A DNA stretch of 64,000 nt from Ensifer sp. IC3342 (lineage in GTDB: Bacteria > Pseudomonadota > Alphaproteobacteria > Rhizobiales > Rhizobiaceae): NCBI RefSeq assembly GCF_020193655.1, contig NZ_JADYVE010000018.1, positions 24,347 to 88,346 of the forward strand. Direction: 5' to 3'. The notes beneath the pieces were generated by a model. The model made no database searches. It was not told where the DNA came from and saw only the letters and a program-made list of their open reading frames with translations. The position numbers and the translations under genes are program-made. Below are positions 50,660 through 59,516 of the stretch, piece after piece. Each line of letters begins with the position of its first letter. Positions within the stretch are counted from its first letter, which is position 1.

Positions 50660-51350
50660 TTACGACTGAATGGGCATCCCCGTCGCCAGATTGGTCACGA
50701 CGACCGGCGTACCGTCTGGCACGCGGTCATAGAGGTCGATGGCGTCCTGGTTGATCATCGGGACACAGCCGGATGAGACCGATTGCCGATCGGCCACCAT
50801 TCCGGCGATCCCTGGATGCGATAGAGCGTGTCCTCCCCGTTCTGGAAGATGTAGAGCGTACGCGCCCGAAGCGGGTTGGTCAGGCCGGGCTCCATGCCGC
50901 CGCTGGCGATGCTGTAGGGCTCAAGTTCCGGCCGCCGCCTCTCGTCGGGTGGCGTCCAGCGCGGCCATGGCCGCTCGTATTGGATCACGCCGCGCCCGGC
51001 GCACTCGAATCCGGCGCGGCCCAAGCCGACGCCATAGCGAATTGCCTGACCGTTCTCCTGGACGAGATAGAGGAAGTGGTTGCCAAGATTGACGACAATG
51101 GTGCCCGGCCGCTCGCCCGTTGGATCGGCCACGACCTGGCGATAAGGCAGGAATCGATCTTAGGGAACCGCAGGAAGTAGGATAAGGCTACATCGGCCGC
51201 TCGCCGTATATTTCCGCCAGTATCGAACCCGCGCTGATACCGTTGGTAGGGGTGCTCCCGCCGAGAGTCTTGCTGGACTGTGGTGCAACCCGCCGCTCCA
51301 AGCGCCGCAATTCCGGCAGCGAGCGTCAGGACGGAACGTCTACCTCCCAC
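50660..51350 (-). pseudogene. Frameshifted L,D-transpeptidase gene
   Basis: It starts at GTG 51350 with a lipoprotein-type signal (SVLTLAAGIAALGAAGCTTV). After a break near 51150 the catalytic domain runs in a second frame (GTIVVNLGNHFLYLVQENGQ; PLRARTLYIFQNGEDTLYRI), and after another break near 50775 the active-site end VSSGCVPMINQDAIDLYDRV and GTPVVVTN appears in a third frame, stopping at 50660. The catalytic Cys (SSGC) is present, but the His usually found in YRIHG is Gln (YRIQGSPEW). Two frameshifts make it a pseudogene unless they are sequence errors. Confidence 0.75.
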
Positions 51351-51628
51351 AATCGATTGTCACCAGCCTCCTGTGCTTGAGATGACCGCTCCATTTCGAT
51401 GATTGGCGCAAGAAGGCCGCGGGTGCGGATGCAAAATCGTGCCCGTTCCTGAGCGGAGATGCGCGACACGAAAAGACTGCGCGAAACGGATACCCTCTGC
51501 TTGAAATGGGTAAAGCTCTCTCATGGCGCGGAAGAATGAGCCGCGACCGACGTGCAAGCATTTAGCTAACATGCAAGGGCAAACGGCGCGCGTTGATTTA
51601 CCGCAGTCATTCCCCCCCGCTTCGGATC

Positions 51629-51642
51629 TTGATGGAAATCAA
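51629..51642. promoter_or_regulatory. FNR/FixK-type box upstream of the CPBP-like gene
   Basis: TTGATGGAAATCAA is a perfect TTGAT-N4-ATCAA anaerobox, 60 bases before the ATG at 51703. It probably drives the two-gene unit CPBP-like plus nitroreductase-like. Confidence 0.75.
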
Positions 51643-51702
51643 CGCGCGACCGCGGACCCCTTGATACGCATTGGTGGCCGTTGTTATCCACGGAGGCGCA
51701 GA

Positions 51703-52530
51703 ATGCCCGCCAAGGTTCGAAAAGCCACGATCTGGGCGTTTGCTCTCTATCTCGTCTGGACTGCTGCAACGTGGTTGCTTGAGGGGCGCATCCACACTCT
51801 GCTGAGACCGGAGGCGGGAGGCGATCGGCTCGCCTACGTCGTGATCGCCAATCTGGTGATCGGTACCGTCGGCGCGCTTCTTGTGCTGAGGTTCACACTC
51901 TCCTCCGGTGACGCGACGCGGGAGTATACGGGTTTCGGTCGGCGCTCGCCTTCGATGTCGTGGATTGCGGTCGGCGTCGCCCTTGGGCTCGCCCTTTATT
52001 TCGCCCAGGGAGCGCCCTCCACGAACCCGATGGTGATCCTCAATGCCTATGCCCAGGTGTTTGCCGTTTCCGTCGCCAAGGTGCTCGTGTGCTGGGCACT
52101 GATGGGCGGCGTCCTCAAGGGCGCTTTCGGCCGCTCCCGCTGGGTCTCCGCGGCAGGTGCAACGATGGTTGCAAGCGTGACCTTCGGTATCTATCACATC
52201 GCCCACAGTCCTCCGTTTAACACGATCAGCATGGTCGTGCTCCTCACCGTTGTGGGCCTCCTGACGGGCGCGTTCTTCTTCGCCTCGCGAGACATCTACG
52301 CGACCATCGCCTTCCACAATTTCCCGGGTGTCTACGGCGTTGTGCAGGCTCTCGCTGCCGCCGACAAGCTTGGCGGTTTTGCAGCACCGCAGGTACCGCT
52401 TCTTGCCACGGCGATCGTCTCGCTCCCTGGTCGCCGCCGACATGCTGATTATCCGCCGGCCACACCTGCCGCAGGCAAGCACTCTCCAGTGAAGGCCTCG
52501 GGTCAATCATTGCCAAAGGAGGCTCCATGA
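51703..52530 (+). CDS. CPBP-like integral membrane protein
   Basis: 275 residues from ATG 51703 (GGAGGCGCAGA upstream). Seven or so hydrophobic segments are present, with conserved-type histidines in FGIYHIAHSPPFNT and ATIAFHNFPGVYG that match the later motifs of CPBP (CAAX-protease-like) proteins. The EExxxR motif of active proteases is not visible, so proteolytic activity is doubtful. The C-terminal 40 residues are polar. It overlaps the next gene by four bases and has an FNR/FixK box upstream. Confidence 0.62.
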   Translation: MPAKVRKATIWAFALYLVWTAATWLLEGRIHTLLRPEAGGDRLAYVVIANLVIGTVGALLVLRFTLSSGDATREYTGFGRRSPSMSWIAVGVALGLALYFAQGAPSTNPMVILNAYAQVFAVSVAKVLVCWALMGGVLKGAFGRSRWVSAAGATMVASVTFGIYHIAHSPPFNTISMVVLLTVVGLLTGAFFFASRDIYATIAFHNFPGVYGVVQALAAADKLGGFAAPQVPLLATAIVSLPGRRRHADYPPATPAAGKHSPVKASGQSLPKEAP

Positions 52531-53606
52531 TCTCGCGTCGATCTGTCCTGATTGCCGGGGGAACTGCCGCACTTGCCGCAGGAGGCGCTCTCATGATGAG
52601 CCGGAGAGCTGACTACGCCGCCGCCACCGCTGCGCTCTGGTCCCACCGAGATCCGGCCGAGTTCACGGGCCTCGTGCGTTACGCTACGCTCGCCGCCAAC
52701 AGCCATAATGCGCAGGCTTGGCGATTCCGTCAGACATCCGAGGGGGTAGCCATCCTTCCCGACATGGCGCGCGCTCTACCTGTCGCTGATTCCGATCACC
52801 ATCACCTTTACGCCTCACTGGGGTGCGCGGCCGAGAACTTGATGCTCGCGGCGGGCGCTGCAGGGCGGGCCCCAGCGATGGAGTTTGCCACCGACGGCGA
52901 CGAGCGAATCGAGATCGCGTTCGGGCAATCGGGAAGTCGCGACAGCCTGTTCAACGCGATCCTGGAACGCCAGTGCACGCGGTCGGATTACAACGGCCAC
53001 CCGGTACCCCGCGCCGATCTCAGCGCACTGGAAGTCGGGGCGCGCGTTTCCGGATGCCAAGTGGTGCCGATAGAAGACCGCGCGAAAATCGAACAGGTTC
53101 TCGAACTGATCCTTGCAGCAAACACTGCCCAGGTCTCGGATCCAGCCTTTGCCGCGGAGTTGAGGTCCTGGTTGCGCTTCAACGCGCGTGCGGCGATCGA
53201 GACGGGTGACGGGCTCTATTCCGGCTGTTCGGGCAACCCGTCGCTGCCGACGTTCCTTGGGCGGATTATGTTCGATGCCCTCTTCAAGCCCGATGCAGAG
53301 AACGACCGTTATGCAAGACAAGTCCGGTCGAGCAGCGGGCTCGCCGTGATCGTTTCGGAGCGCGACGATCCGGCGCACTGGGTTCAGGCGGGGCGCAGCT
53401 ACCAACGATTTGCCTTGCAAGCGACTGCGCTCGGCATCCGGCATGCGCATCTGAACCAGCCGGTCGAGGTGCCGTCCTTCCGCCGGGAATTGCAGTCCCT
53501 CCTCGGGTTGGGCAGCCGCCGGCCCGACCTCGTGCTGCGGTTCGGCTACGCTCAGCCAATGCCGCGTTCGCTGCGACGCCCTGTCCGGTCGGTGATCGCG
53601 ACATGA
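52527..53606 (+). CDS. Tat-exported nitroreductase-like (Acg-family) protein
   Basis: 359 residues. The Tat signal is ISRRSVLIAGGTAALAAGGA. The body has nitroreductase-superfamily features of the Acg type: VRYATLAANSHNAQAWRFRQ at the start, DSDHHHLYASLGCAAENLML, then SRDSLFNAILERQCTRSDYN and GRSYQRFALQATALGIRHAH near the end. These proteins are thought to bind a flavin. The gene is second behind an anaerobox and overlaps the CPBP-like gene (ATGA). The physiological role is unclear; related genes are often hypoxia-induced. Confidence 0.72.
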   Translation: MISRRSVLIAGGTAALAAGGALMMSRRADYAAATAALWSHRDPAEFTGLVRYATLAANSHNAQAWRFRQTSEGVAILPDMARALPVADSDHHHLYASLGCAAENLMLAAGAAGRAPAMEFATDGDERIEIAFGQSGSRDSLFNAILERQCTRSDYNGHPVPRADLSALEVGARVSGCQVVPIEDRAKIEQVLELILAANTAQVSDPAFAAELRSWLRFNARAAIETGDGLYSGCSGNPSLPTFLGRIMFDALFKPDAENDRYARQVRSSSGLAVIVSERDDPAHWVQAGRSYQRFALQATALGIRHAHLNQPVEVPSFRRELQSLLGLGSRRPDLVLRFGYAQPMPRSLRRPVRSVIAT

Positions 53607-54077
53607 CCTGCAAGAGGCTCGGCGATCCCCGGCGGATAGGCCACCTGAGGCGACTTCGGCCCGAATGCGAGCGCATCACAACATGCCGTCCCAAGATTCA
53701 GGTGGTTTGCGGGTGGCGGAGCCGATTGGGCCCGAAAGGAGGCGCGGCAACTGACACGCCTTTGAACACATGAACGCCCGTCAGCAACGCCGCCCCGCAC
53801 ATCACCGGATTCGTTCTGACGATCGCGTTGGCATCAGTGGCACTCCAGGGCCGCACCGTGCCGAAGCCGCAGACTCACGCGAAGGCGCCCAATGAACCGA
53901 GCAGGAAACAGCGTCGCAGCATCGTAATGCTCCAATTGCCGCCGAGGCATTTATGGACAAGGTGGGTGCTAAAACACTCTAACCGTCCCGCGGCGATTCT
54001 CCTTGATCCGAGCAAGGATTGCCGTGCGCCTCCGCTCCTGCTGAGTGCCGCTCCGCTCCCGACCAGGGCTCTCTCGT
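53607..54077. other. Stretch without a recognised gene
   Basis: Between the nitroreductase-like gene and the box at 54078. A short hydrophobic frame near 53790-53850 (HITGFVLTIALASVALQGRT) suggests a leftover of a membrane protein, but there is no start or family match. Confidence 0.35.
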
Positions 54078-54091
54078 TTGACGTGGATCAA
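54078..54091. promoter_or_regulatory. FNR/FixK-type box upstream of the quinone oxidoreductase
   Basis: TTGACGTGGATCAA matches TTGA-N6-TCAA, 101 bases before the ATG at 54193. It is the third such box within 4 kb. Confidence 0.65.
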
Positions 54092-54192
54092 TTTCACCGC
54101 GGTGCCATCGGTGCAGTCTTTCTGATGGGCTTACCTGTGGATGGAGCCCGTGCTTGCCTCCGCAGACCAGGGTCCAATGCGAGGGGGCTGAC

Positions 54193-55230
54193 ATGAATTC
54201 TCTCCGAATCGTCGCTCGTCGTTTCGGCGGACCGGAAGTGTTGGAAACCGTTGAGGAAGAGGCGCCAGAGCCGGGCGGAGGTGAGGTGCGAGTGCGCGTG
54301 CTCGCTGCCGGCGTCTCTTTCGCGGACCTGCTGATGCGGGAGGGTATTCACCCGGAAAAAACTACCCTTCCATTCACGCCAGGATGGGACATTGTGGGTA
54401 TCGTGGACAAGACCGGGGAGGGGACACTGCAGGCAACGGTCGGTCAGATGGTTGCGGCACTGCCAATTCATGGTGGCTATGCGCAGCACATTTGCCTTTC
54501 AGAGAGTGAACTCACTCCTGTTCCCGCTGGTCTTGATCCCGCCGAGGCTGTGAGCCTTGTGCTTAACTATGTAACGGCCCATCAGATGATGCATCGCCTT
54601 GCACATGCTTCAGCAGGACAACGGGCACTTATTCATGGTGCGGCCGGAGGCGTCGGCACCGCCTTGCTGCAGCTGGGTCGTTTGGCGGGTCTGGAAATGT
54701 ATGGCACCGCATCTCTGGCGGATCAGCAGATCGTATTGGATCTGGGCGCCACGCCGATCGACTACCAGAAGAGCGACTTTGTCGAAGAGATTCATCACCT
54801 AACCGGTGAAGGCGTGGACATCGTCTTCGACGGAGTGGGAGAAGCCAATGTCTGGCGCTCATTTCAGGCCCTGAAACCGGGTGGCCGCGTTATCGCTTAT
54901 GGCTTCACCTCCTTCTTGCAGAAGGGCCAGTTGGCAGGTGGTTTGCGCCACCGTCTTCGCGGCATATTGCGCCCTGCCTGGTACGCACTCCGTGCTCTCC
55001 TTTCGCCCGGCAGGCGACGCATCGTCCCCTACAGCATCCAGTATCTGAAACGGTGGAGACCCGCCTGGTTTCGGGAAGATTTGAGCGCGCTGCTTGATCT
55101 GCTCCGGGACAAAACGATCAGGCCAATGATCGCTGCCCGGATTCCGCTGAAGGAGGCTCGTCATGCACAAGAACTGATCGGCGGAGGATCGGTGAGGGGC
55201 AAGCTTGTGTTGGTTTGCAACGCTGATTAA
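54193..55230 (+). CDS. Zinc-independent MDR-type quinone/alcohol oxidoreductase
   Basis: 345 residues from ATG 54193 (GAGGGGGCTGAC upstream). Medium-chain dehydrogenase fold: RRFGGPEVLETVEEEAPEPG, then GVSFADLLMREG and the NADPH motif HGAAGGVGTALLQLGRL, followed by GEGVDIVFDGVGEANVWRSF. Zinc-ligand cysteines of alcohol dehydrogenases are absent, which fits quinone-reductase-type members. It has an extended insertion (RHRLRGILRPAWYALRALL) before the C-terminus. It probably belongs to the low-oxygen regulon. Confidence 0.82.
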   Translation: MNSLRIVARRFGGPEVLETVEEEAPEPGGGEVRVRVLAAGVSFADLLMREGIHPEKTTLPFTPGWDIVGIVDKTGEGTLQATVGQMVAALPIHGGYAQHICLSESELTPVPAGLDPAEAVSLVLNYVTAHQMMHRLAHASAGQRALIHGAAGGVGTALLQLGRLAGLEMYGTASLADQQIVLDLGATPIDYQKSDFVEEIHHLTGEGVDIVFDGVGEANVWRSFQALKPGGRVIAYGFTSFLQKGQLAGGLRHRLRGILRPAWYALRALLSPGRRRIVPYSIQYLKRWRPAWFREDLSALLDLLRDKTIRPMIAARIPLKEARHAQELIGGGSVRGKLVLVCNAD

Positions 55231-55336
55231 AGCGCGTCGTCGCGAGCTATGTCCCGGTTTGGGCTCAATCGAGCCATTCGTGGTGTCCGGCCCCAAGGAC
55301 TGCAACGGGTCGATTGCTGGCCTCTCGTGCGAGCCC

Positions 55337-55945
55337 TCAGAGATCGGTAACTGATGCTTGTGCGGCGGCGGAGGGCAGCCGATGAGAGAGATAGTCGCGC
55401 ATCTGGCGAAGTGCATCTTCACGCGTCAGGCCCGCCGCCTGCAGACCGAGGCGCAGCCACAGCCCGTCAATCAGTGCGGTGATGCCAAGAACAACGGCAT
55501 CGCATTCGTCCTCCGGCAGGAGGTGAACCAGTGCCGACATTAGATTTGATCGCATCCGCGCATGAATTACTTTTTGGATACGCGCCAGCTGCGGCTCCCG
55601 CGGAACCTCGGCGCAGAGCGCTAGCCAGGCATGGCAAATCGAAGGCTGGAAGAAGCGGTCCTCGAAGTTGCCTTCAATGATCGCTTCCAGTCTTTCGAAC
55701 GGGGTGGTGGCGCGGTTCAGGCGCGCCACCACGGCATCCTTCAAGGCCGCGTTCGCCTCGCGCATCGCATGCTCGAACAGTTCCTGCTTGTTCGCGAAGT
55801 AGTGCAGCACGATGCCTTTCGATGCGCCTGCTTGAGCGGCGACCTTCTCCAGTGTTGCCCCCGCCATGCCTTCCCGCTGCAGGACCTCGAACGCCGCCCG
55901 TCTGAGTTCGCGTTTCCGGATATCGCTGATCTTGGTCAGTCTCAT
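55337..55945 (-). CDS. betI: TetR-family regulator, BetI-like
   Basis: 202 residues from the ATG at 55945 (GAGGGCGTAGAA upstream). BetI-type start: TKISDIRKRELRRAAFEVLQ, then the helix-turn-helix ATLEKVAAQAGASKGIVLHY and FANKQELFEHAMREAN. BetI represses choline-to-betaine genes and responds to choline. It is divergent from a choline-binding protein gene with an 18-bp palindrome between them. betA and betB are not in the window, so this may be a second, local copy. Confidence 0.82.
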   Translation of the reverse strand: MRLTKISDIRKRELRRAAFEVLQREGMAGATLEKVAAQAGASKGIVLHYFANKQELFEHAMREANAALKDAVVARLNRATTPFERLEAIIEGNFEDRFFQPSICHAWLALCAEVPREPQLARIQKVIHARMRSNLMSALVHLLPEDECDAVVLGITALIDGLWLRLGLQAAGLTREDALRQMRDYLSHRLPSAAAQASVTDL

Positions 55946-55997
55946 TTCTACGCCCTCATTTCGTTCACATTTGACAAACTTTCCGGAAAGATCAATA

Positions 55998-56015
55998 ATT
56001 GACCCATGGGTCAAT
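55998..56015. promoter_or_regulatory. BetI-type operator, 18-bp perfect palindrome
   Basis: ATTGACCCATGGGTCAAT lies between the divergent betI-like gene and choX, 30 bases before the choX start. Perfect symmetry and central position make it the likely repressor site for both. It happens to fit TTGA-N6-TCAA too, but the GC-rich perfect dyad and the context favour BetI. Confidence 0.7.
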
Positions 56016-56045
56016 AAAATGACCAATTGGACAAAGGGGAACACG

Positions 56046-56984
56046 ATGAAGCGATCTCTGAAAGCCGGGGCTGCGGCGCTGGCCCTCGTTGCCATTGCCG
56101 CTCCTGCTTTTGCGGCAGAGCCCAAAAGCTGCAAAACCGTGCGCATGGCTGAGCCGGGATGGAATGATCTTGCCTTTACCACCGGGGTGGGTCTGACCTT
56201 GCTGAAGGCGCTGGGTTACGAGGCCAAGAGCCAGCTTCTCGGTATCGACGTCATCTACACGAGCCTGAAGAGCAAGGACCTCGACGTCTTTCTCGGCTAC
56301 TGGGACCCTGCCATGGTCGCCTACTACAAGCCGTACAAAGAGGATGGCTCGGTCGAGACGGTTCGGACCAATCTTGAGGGTGCGAAATACACCTTTGCCG
56401 TTCCCACTTACGCTTGGGAGGCTGGCGTCAGGGACTTTTCCGACCTACAAAAGTTTGCCGATAAATTCGAACGAAAGCTCTACGGCATAGAGCCCGGCTC
56501 GAACCAACTGATGCTTGACGCGATCAAGGACCCGGCCCTCGGCCTTGAGGAATGGGAAGTGGTGGAGTCGAGCGAGCAGGGCATGCTCTCGGAGGTGACC
56601 CGCCGGGCACGCGACAAGTCGTTCATCGTTTTCCAGGGTTGGGCCCCGCACCCGATGAACACCGTCTTCGACATGAAATATCTGACCGGCGGTGACAAGT
56701 TCTATGGCCCGAATTTCGGTGCGGCAACGGTTTCCACCCAGGTGCGCAAGGGCTACCTGCAGGAGTGTCCCAACGTCGCGAAGCTTTTGAACAATCTCGT
56801 CTTTGATGTCGACTACGAGAACCGTGGCATGGCCTACATCATGAACGACGGAATGGAACCGGAAGAAGCCGCTCTGGCATCGATCAAAGACGAGCCAAAG
56901 CGGCTGGAAACCTGGCTGGCCGCGGTGTCGACGTTCGACGGTCAACCGGGTCTTGCCGCGGTGATTGCCGCGCTCGGCCTGTGA
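56046..56984 (+). CDS. choX: Choline-binding periplasmic protein (ChoX-like)
   Basis: 312 residues from ATG 56046 (AAAGGGGAACACG upstream). The signal peptide ends near residue 22 (APAFA-AEP). It is of the glycine betaine/choline OpuAC-type fold: TVRMAEPGWNDLAFTTGVGL, then DVFLGYWDPAMVAYYKPY (aromatic choline cage) and FIVFQGWAPHPMNTVFD. No choV or choW permease/ATPase genes follow; instead the next gene is a hydrolase overlapping its stop. It must work with a transporter encoded elsewhere or have another role. Confidence 0.88.
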   Translation: MKRSLKAGAAALALVAIAAPAFAAEPKSCKTVRMAEPGWNDLAFTTGVGLTLLKALGYEAKSQLLGIDVIYTSLKSKDLDVFLGYWDPAMVAYYKPYKEDGSVETVRTNLEGAKYTFAVPTYAWEAGVRDFSDLQKFADKFERKLYGIEPGSNQLMLDAIKDPALGLEEWEVVESSEQGMLSEVTRRARDKSFIVFQGWAPHPMNTVFDMKYLTGGDKFYGPNFGAATVSTQVRKGYLQECPNVAKLLNNLVFDVDYENRGMAYIMNDGMEPEEAALASIKDEPKRLETWLAAVSTFDGQPGLAAVIAALGL

Positions 56985-57799
56985 TGTGCAGCATTGAGGA
57001 CGAATGGCATCGTCGCAAGCGGCGCGTCGAATTGCCAGGGGGAAGGCCGATCGCTTTCGTCGATAGCGGCGGAAGCGGGCCACCGCTTCTGCTGTTGCAT
57101 GGCTATTCTGACACCGGCCGCAGCTTTTCTGCGCTTGAGCCCTTTCTTGCCGGCTACCGTCTGATCATTCCCGATCTTCCCGGACACGGTGCATCGGCTA
57201 TGGGCGACGGCATGCGCGTCAGTGATTTTGCCGCGAGCATTGACCGGTTGCTGGCGTTCTTGGGCCTCTCGCAGCTTGCTGTCATCGGCCATTCCATGGG
57301 CGCCATGACAGCGATCGAGCTTGCCGCTCGGCGTCGCAATCACGTGCGCGCGCTCGTGCTTCTGTCTGCAAGCCTGCGGCCAGATTTTGGCAGCAGGAGC
57401 CTTTCGCGCGGGATCCGCGCGCTTCGCGACCCCATCGACCCCGCGGGGCAATTTCTCCGTGACTGGTATTCCTGCAGCCGACCTGTCAAGCCCGGCTTTC
57501 TGTCGAAGATGAGGATGGACGCAGCGAGGATGCCGGCGGCCGTCTGGCATGGCATCCTGGATGGCTTTGCCGAAACCGATCTCCGGCATAGCGCCAGGCA
57601 GGTCACCGCGCCGGTGCTCTGTATCGGTGGTTCGGCGGATCCGCTCTTTGATAGCTCGCACCGCGAGGCGCTTGCCCAGGCATTCCCCTCGGTGCGATCC
57701 ATCACACTCGACGGGTATGGACATAATCCGCATTGGGAAGACCCGCAGAGGGTTTCAGCCTTCATGGTCTCGTTTCTTGCGGAAGCAGGGATGGTCTAG
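56984..57799 (+). CDS. Alpha/beta hydrolase
   Basis: 271 residues from ATG 56984, overlapping the choX stop by one base (GTG 56981 is also in frame). The catalytic triad is readable: Ser in the nucleophile elbow GHSMGAMTA, Asp in GGSADPLFDSS, His in GYGHNPHWEDP, with the oxyanion region LLLLHGYSDTGRSF. It is cytoplasmic. Coupling to a choline receptor suggests a choline ester or similar substrate (inference). It ends the BetI-controlled unit. Confidence 0.8.
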   Translation: MCSIEDEWHRRKRRVELPGGRPIAFVDSGGSGPPLLLLHGYSDTGRSFSALEPFLAGYRLIIPDLPGHGASAMGDGMRVSDFAASIDRLLAFLGLSQLAVIGHSMGAMTAIELAARRRNHVRALVLLSASLRPDFGSRSLSRGIRALRDPIDPAGQFLRDWYSCSRPVKPGFLSKMRMDAARMPAAVWHGILDGFAETDLRHSARQVTAPVLCIGGSADPLFDSSHREALAQAFPSVRSITLDGYGHNPHWEDPQRVSAFMVSFLAEAGMV

Positions 57800-57988
57800 C
57801 CACGGCCACCAGAGCTTCAGCGCCGACGGCAGGGGATGAGCTGCTGGCGCTATCGTCGGGCGTCTGCAATCTGGCTCCATCATGCCATTCACTTTGCATT
57901 CTTTCATGACCGCTCTGGGTCGAAGGGAGCCGTTCTTCACGAGTCCCGTGCACGGCTTGTTGCGAGGATGTCTCGTTCTCGGCCACGA

Positions 57989-58018
57989 AGATCGCATAAA
58001 GTATCAACCGGAACACGG
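57989..58018. repeat. Copy B of a dispersed 30-base repeat
   Basis: Begins AGATCGCATAAAGTATCAAC and continues with CGGAACACGG; 27 of 30 bases match 6781-6810. It lies 25 bases beyond the 3' end of the XRE gene, as copy A lies beyond the 3' end of the PIN gene. The surrounding DNA (57800-58042) holds no recognised gene. Confidence 0.45.
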
Positions 58019-58042
58019 TCCCGGCGAGCCGACCTGGGGCTT

Positions 58043-58243
58043 CTAATCTAGCTCAGCTTCCCGCATGATTTTGTAAGGATCGGCACCGATGGCCCTACTA
58101 ACCTTGACGAACTCGGCTGCGTCTAGCCGGCGCTCGCCGAGTTCAAGCTTGGAGACAAAGGTCTGCCGTTGGCCAATCCGGTGGCCCACTTCCGCTTGCG
58201 TCAAGTTTGCGGCCTTCCGCGCCGCAATGAGGCCGTCGATCAT
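58043..58243 (-). CDS. Small XRE-type DNA-binding protein
   Basis: 66 residues from the ATG at 58243: IDGLIAARKAANLTQAEVGH, then RIGQRQTFVSKLELGERRLD and AAEFVKVSRAIGADPYKIM. This is a complete Cro/C1-type helix-turn-helix of the stand-alone type common on rhizobial plasmids. The frame continues upstream with plausible residues (FHSIVYGR), so the native start may be slightly earlier or lost. No partner toxin is visible. Confidence 0.7.
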   Translation of the reverse strand: MIDGLIAARKAANLTQAEVGHRIGQRQTFVSKLELGERRLDAAEFVKVSRAIGADPYKIMREAELD

Positions 58244-58383
58244 TCGGCCGTAAACAATCGAGTGAAACGAGGATAATTGCGATCGCCAGTTGGTTAGAGC
58301 CAGCGAACTCAATAAACCCGGTTTTCGGATCCCCCAAAGGGTATTCAATATGGCGCTTCGCTAAACTTGATCGAGAGTCTTCC

Positions 58384-59273
58384 ATGGAACTACGCCAGCT
58401 GAGCTATTTCGTTGCGGTGGCCGAGGAGTTGCACTTCGGTCGCGCGGCCGCACGGGTGCACATCGCCCAGCCCGCCTTGAGCTGCCAGATCCAGGCGCTC
58501 GAGAAGGAACTCGGTGTCAGGCTGTTCGAGCGGTCGACCCGCAAGGTTGAACTGACCAGGGCAGGAGAGGTGTTCTACGATCGCTCGGTCCGGATCCTCG
58601 GCGAGGTCGGGCTGTCGGCCGAGGTGGCCCGCTCGGTCGCCGGCCAGGCGGCGCGCACCATCCGGATCGGGACCGTCTATCCGGCGACAACCGGCGTGCT
58701 GCCGGCGTTTCTCGCCCGCATCGGCCGCAAGTATCCGGATATCGAGCTGCATGTCACGAGCGGATCGACTGGCGACATCATCCGCTCGATCGAGAACAGC
58801 CAGATCAATCTCGGCTTTATCCGTCCGGTCGAAAACATCGGCTCCTTGCGCTTCTTCCCGATCGCCTATGAGCGCTATCTGCTGGCGGTCGAAAGGACGA
58901 GCCCACTTGCCGTTCGCAGCGAGATCGATCGCGCGGACCTTCGATCCGAGAAGATCATCGCGTTTTCCCGTCAGAACCTTTCCTATACCGAGCGCTGTTC
59001 TCCGAGATGTTTAAGACCCACGGCCTGACCGGCAACATCGCCTATAGCTGCGACGATACCTAATCGCTGGTGTCACTGGTCTCTGCCGGCCTCGGCATTG
59101 GCTTTGCACCGGAATGGACGCGGGACCTGCCGAACCGCAATTTCGAGCTTAGGCCCGTGCGTGGTGTCGACTTCAGGATCGGACTTGGTGTCGCCTGGAA
59201 CAAGGAGGATCCGACCGCGGCGAGGGACGACATCATCGACATCGCCCGGTCGCTGGCGCGGCCGGGTCGGTGA
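58384..59273 (+). pseudogene. Broken LysR-type regulator gene
   Basis: It starts MELRQLSYFVAVAEELHFGR with a normal LysR helix-turn-helix (AAARVHIAQPALSCQIQALE) and co-inducer domain (TIRIGTVYPATTGVLPAFLA). Near 58990 a frameshift moves the protein from SYTERCS into LFSEMFKTHGLTGNIAYSCD, then an in-frame TAA at 59060-59062 interrupts before SLVSLVSAGLGIGFAPEWTR, which runs to 59273. One frameshift plus one nonsense codon make it a pseudogene. It would encode about 296 residues if repaired. No recognisable target gene adjoins it. Confidence 0.85.
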
Positions 59274-59516
59274 GGGGCAGGGGTGCCCCGATTGCGACAG
59301 ACAACTTTCCTCCATCAGCGGAGCGGCTTGCCGGGGCCGGTCGGTCCCGGTTCCCGGCTGATAGCCGGCGCTATACTGAACCTTCCTGCGGCAAGCCTTT
59401 TAACCGGCCAGGCCGCGCGAACGGGCGCCGGCAGCCTGGCTGCCGGGCGCCCGGTACGCTCATTTCTGGGGGGATTGGCGTCCAGTGCAAATACGCTCCT
59501 GACAAGCCATACGAAC

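Noticed and set aside
53828..54196. 122-codon plus-strand frame
   Set aside because: It spans the FNR/FixK box and the quinone-oxidoreductase ribosome site, and its composition is random-looking.
55998..56015. FixK/FNR box reading of TTGACCCATGGGTCAA before choX
   Set aside because: It fits the pattern, but it is an 18-bp perfect GC-rich dyad placed between betI-like and choX genes, so a BetI operator is the better explanation.
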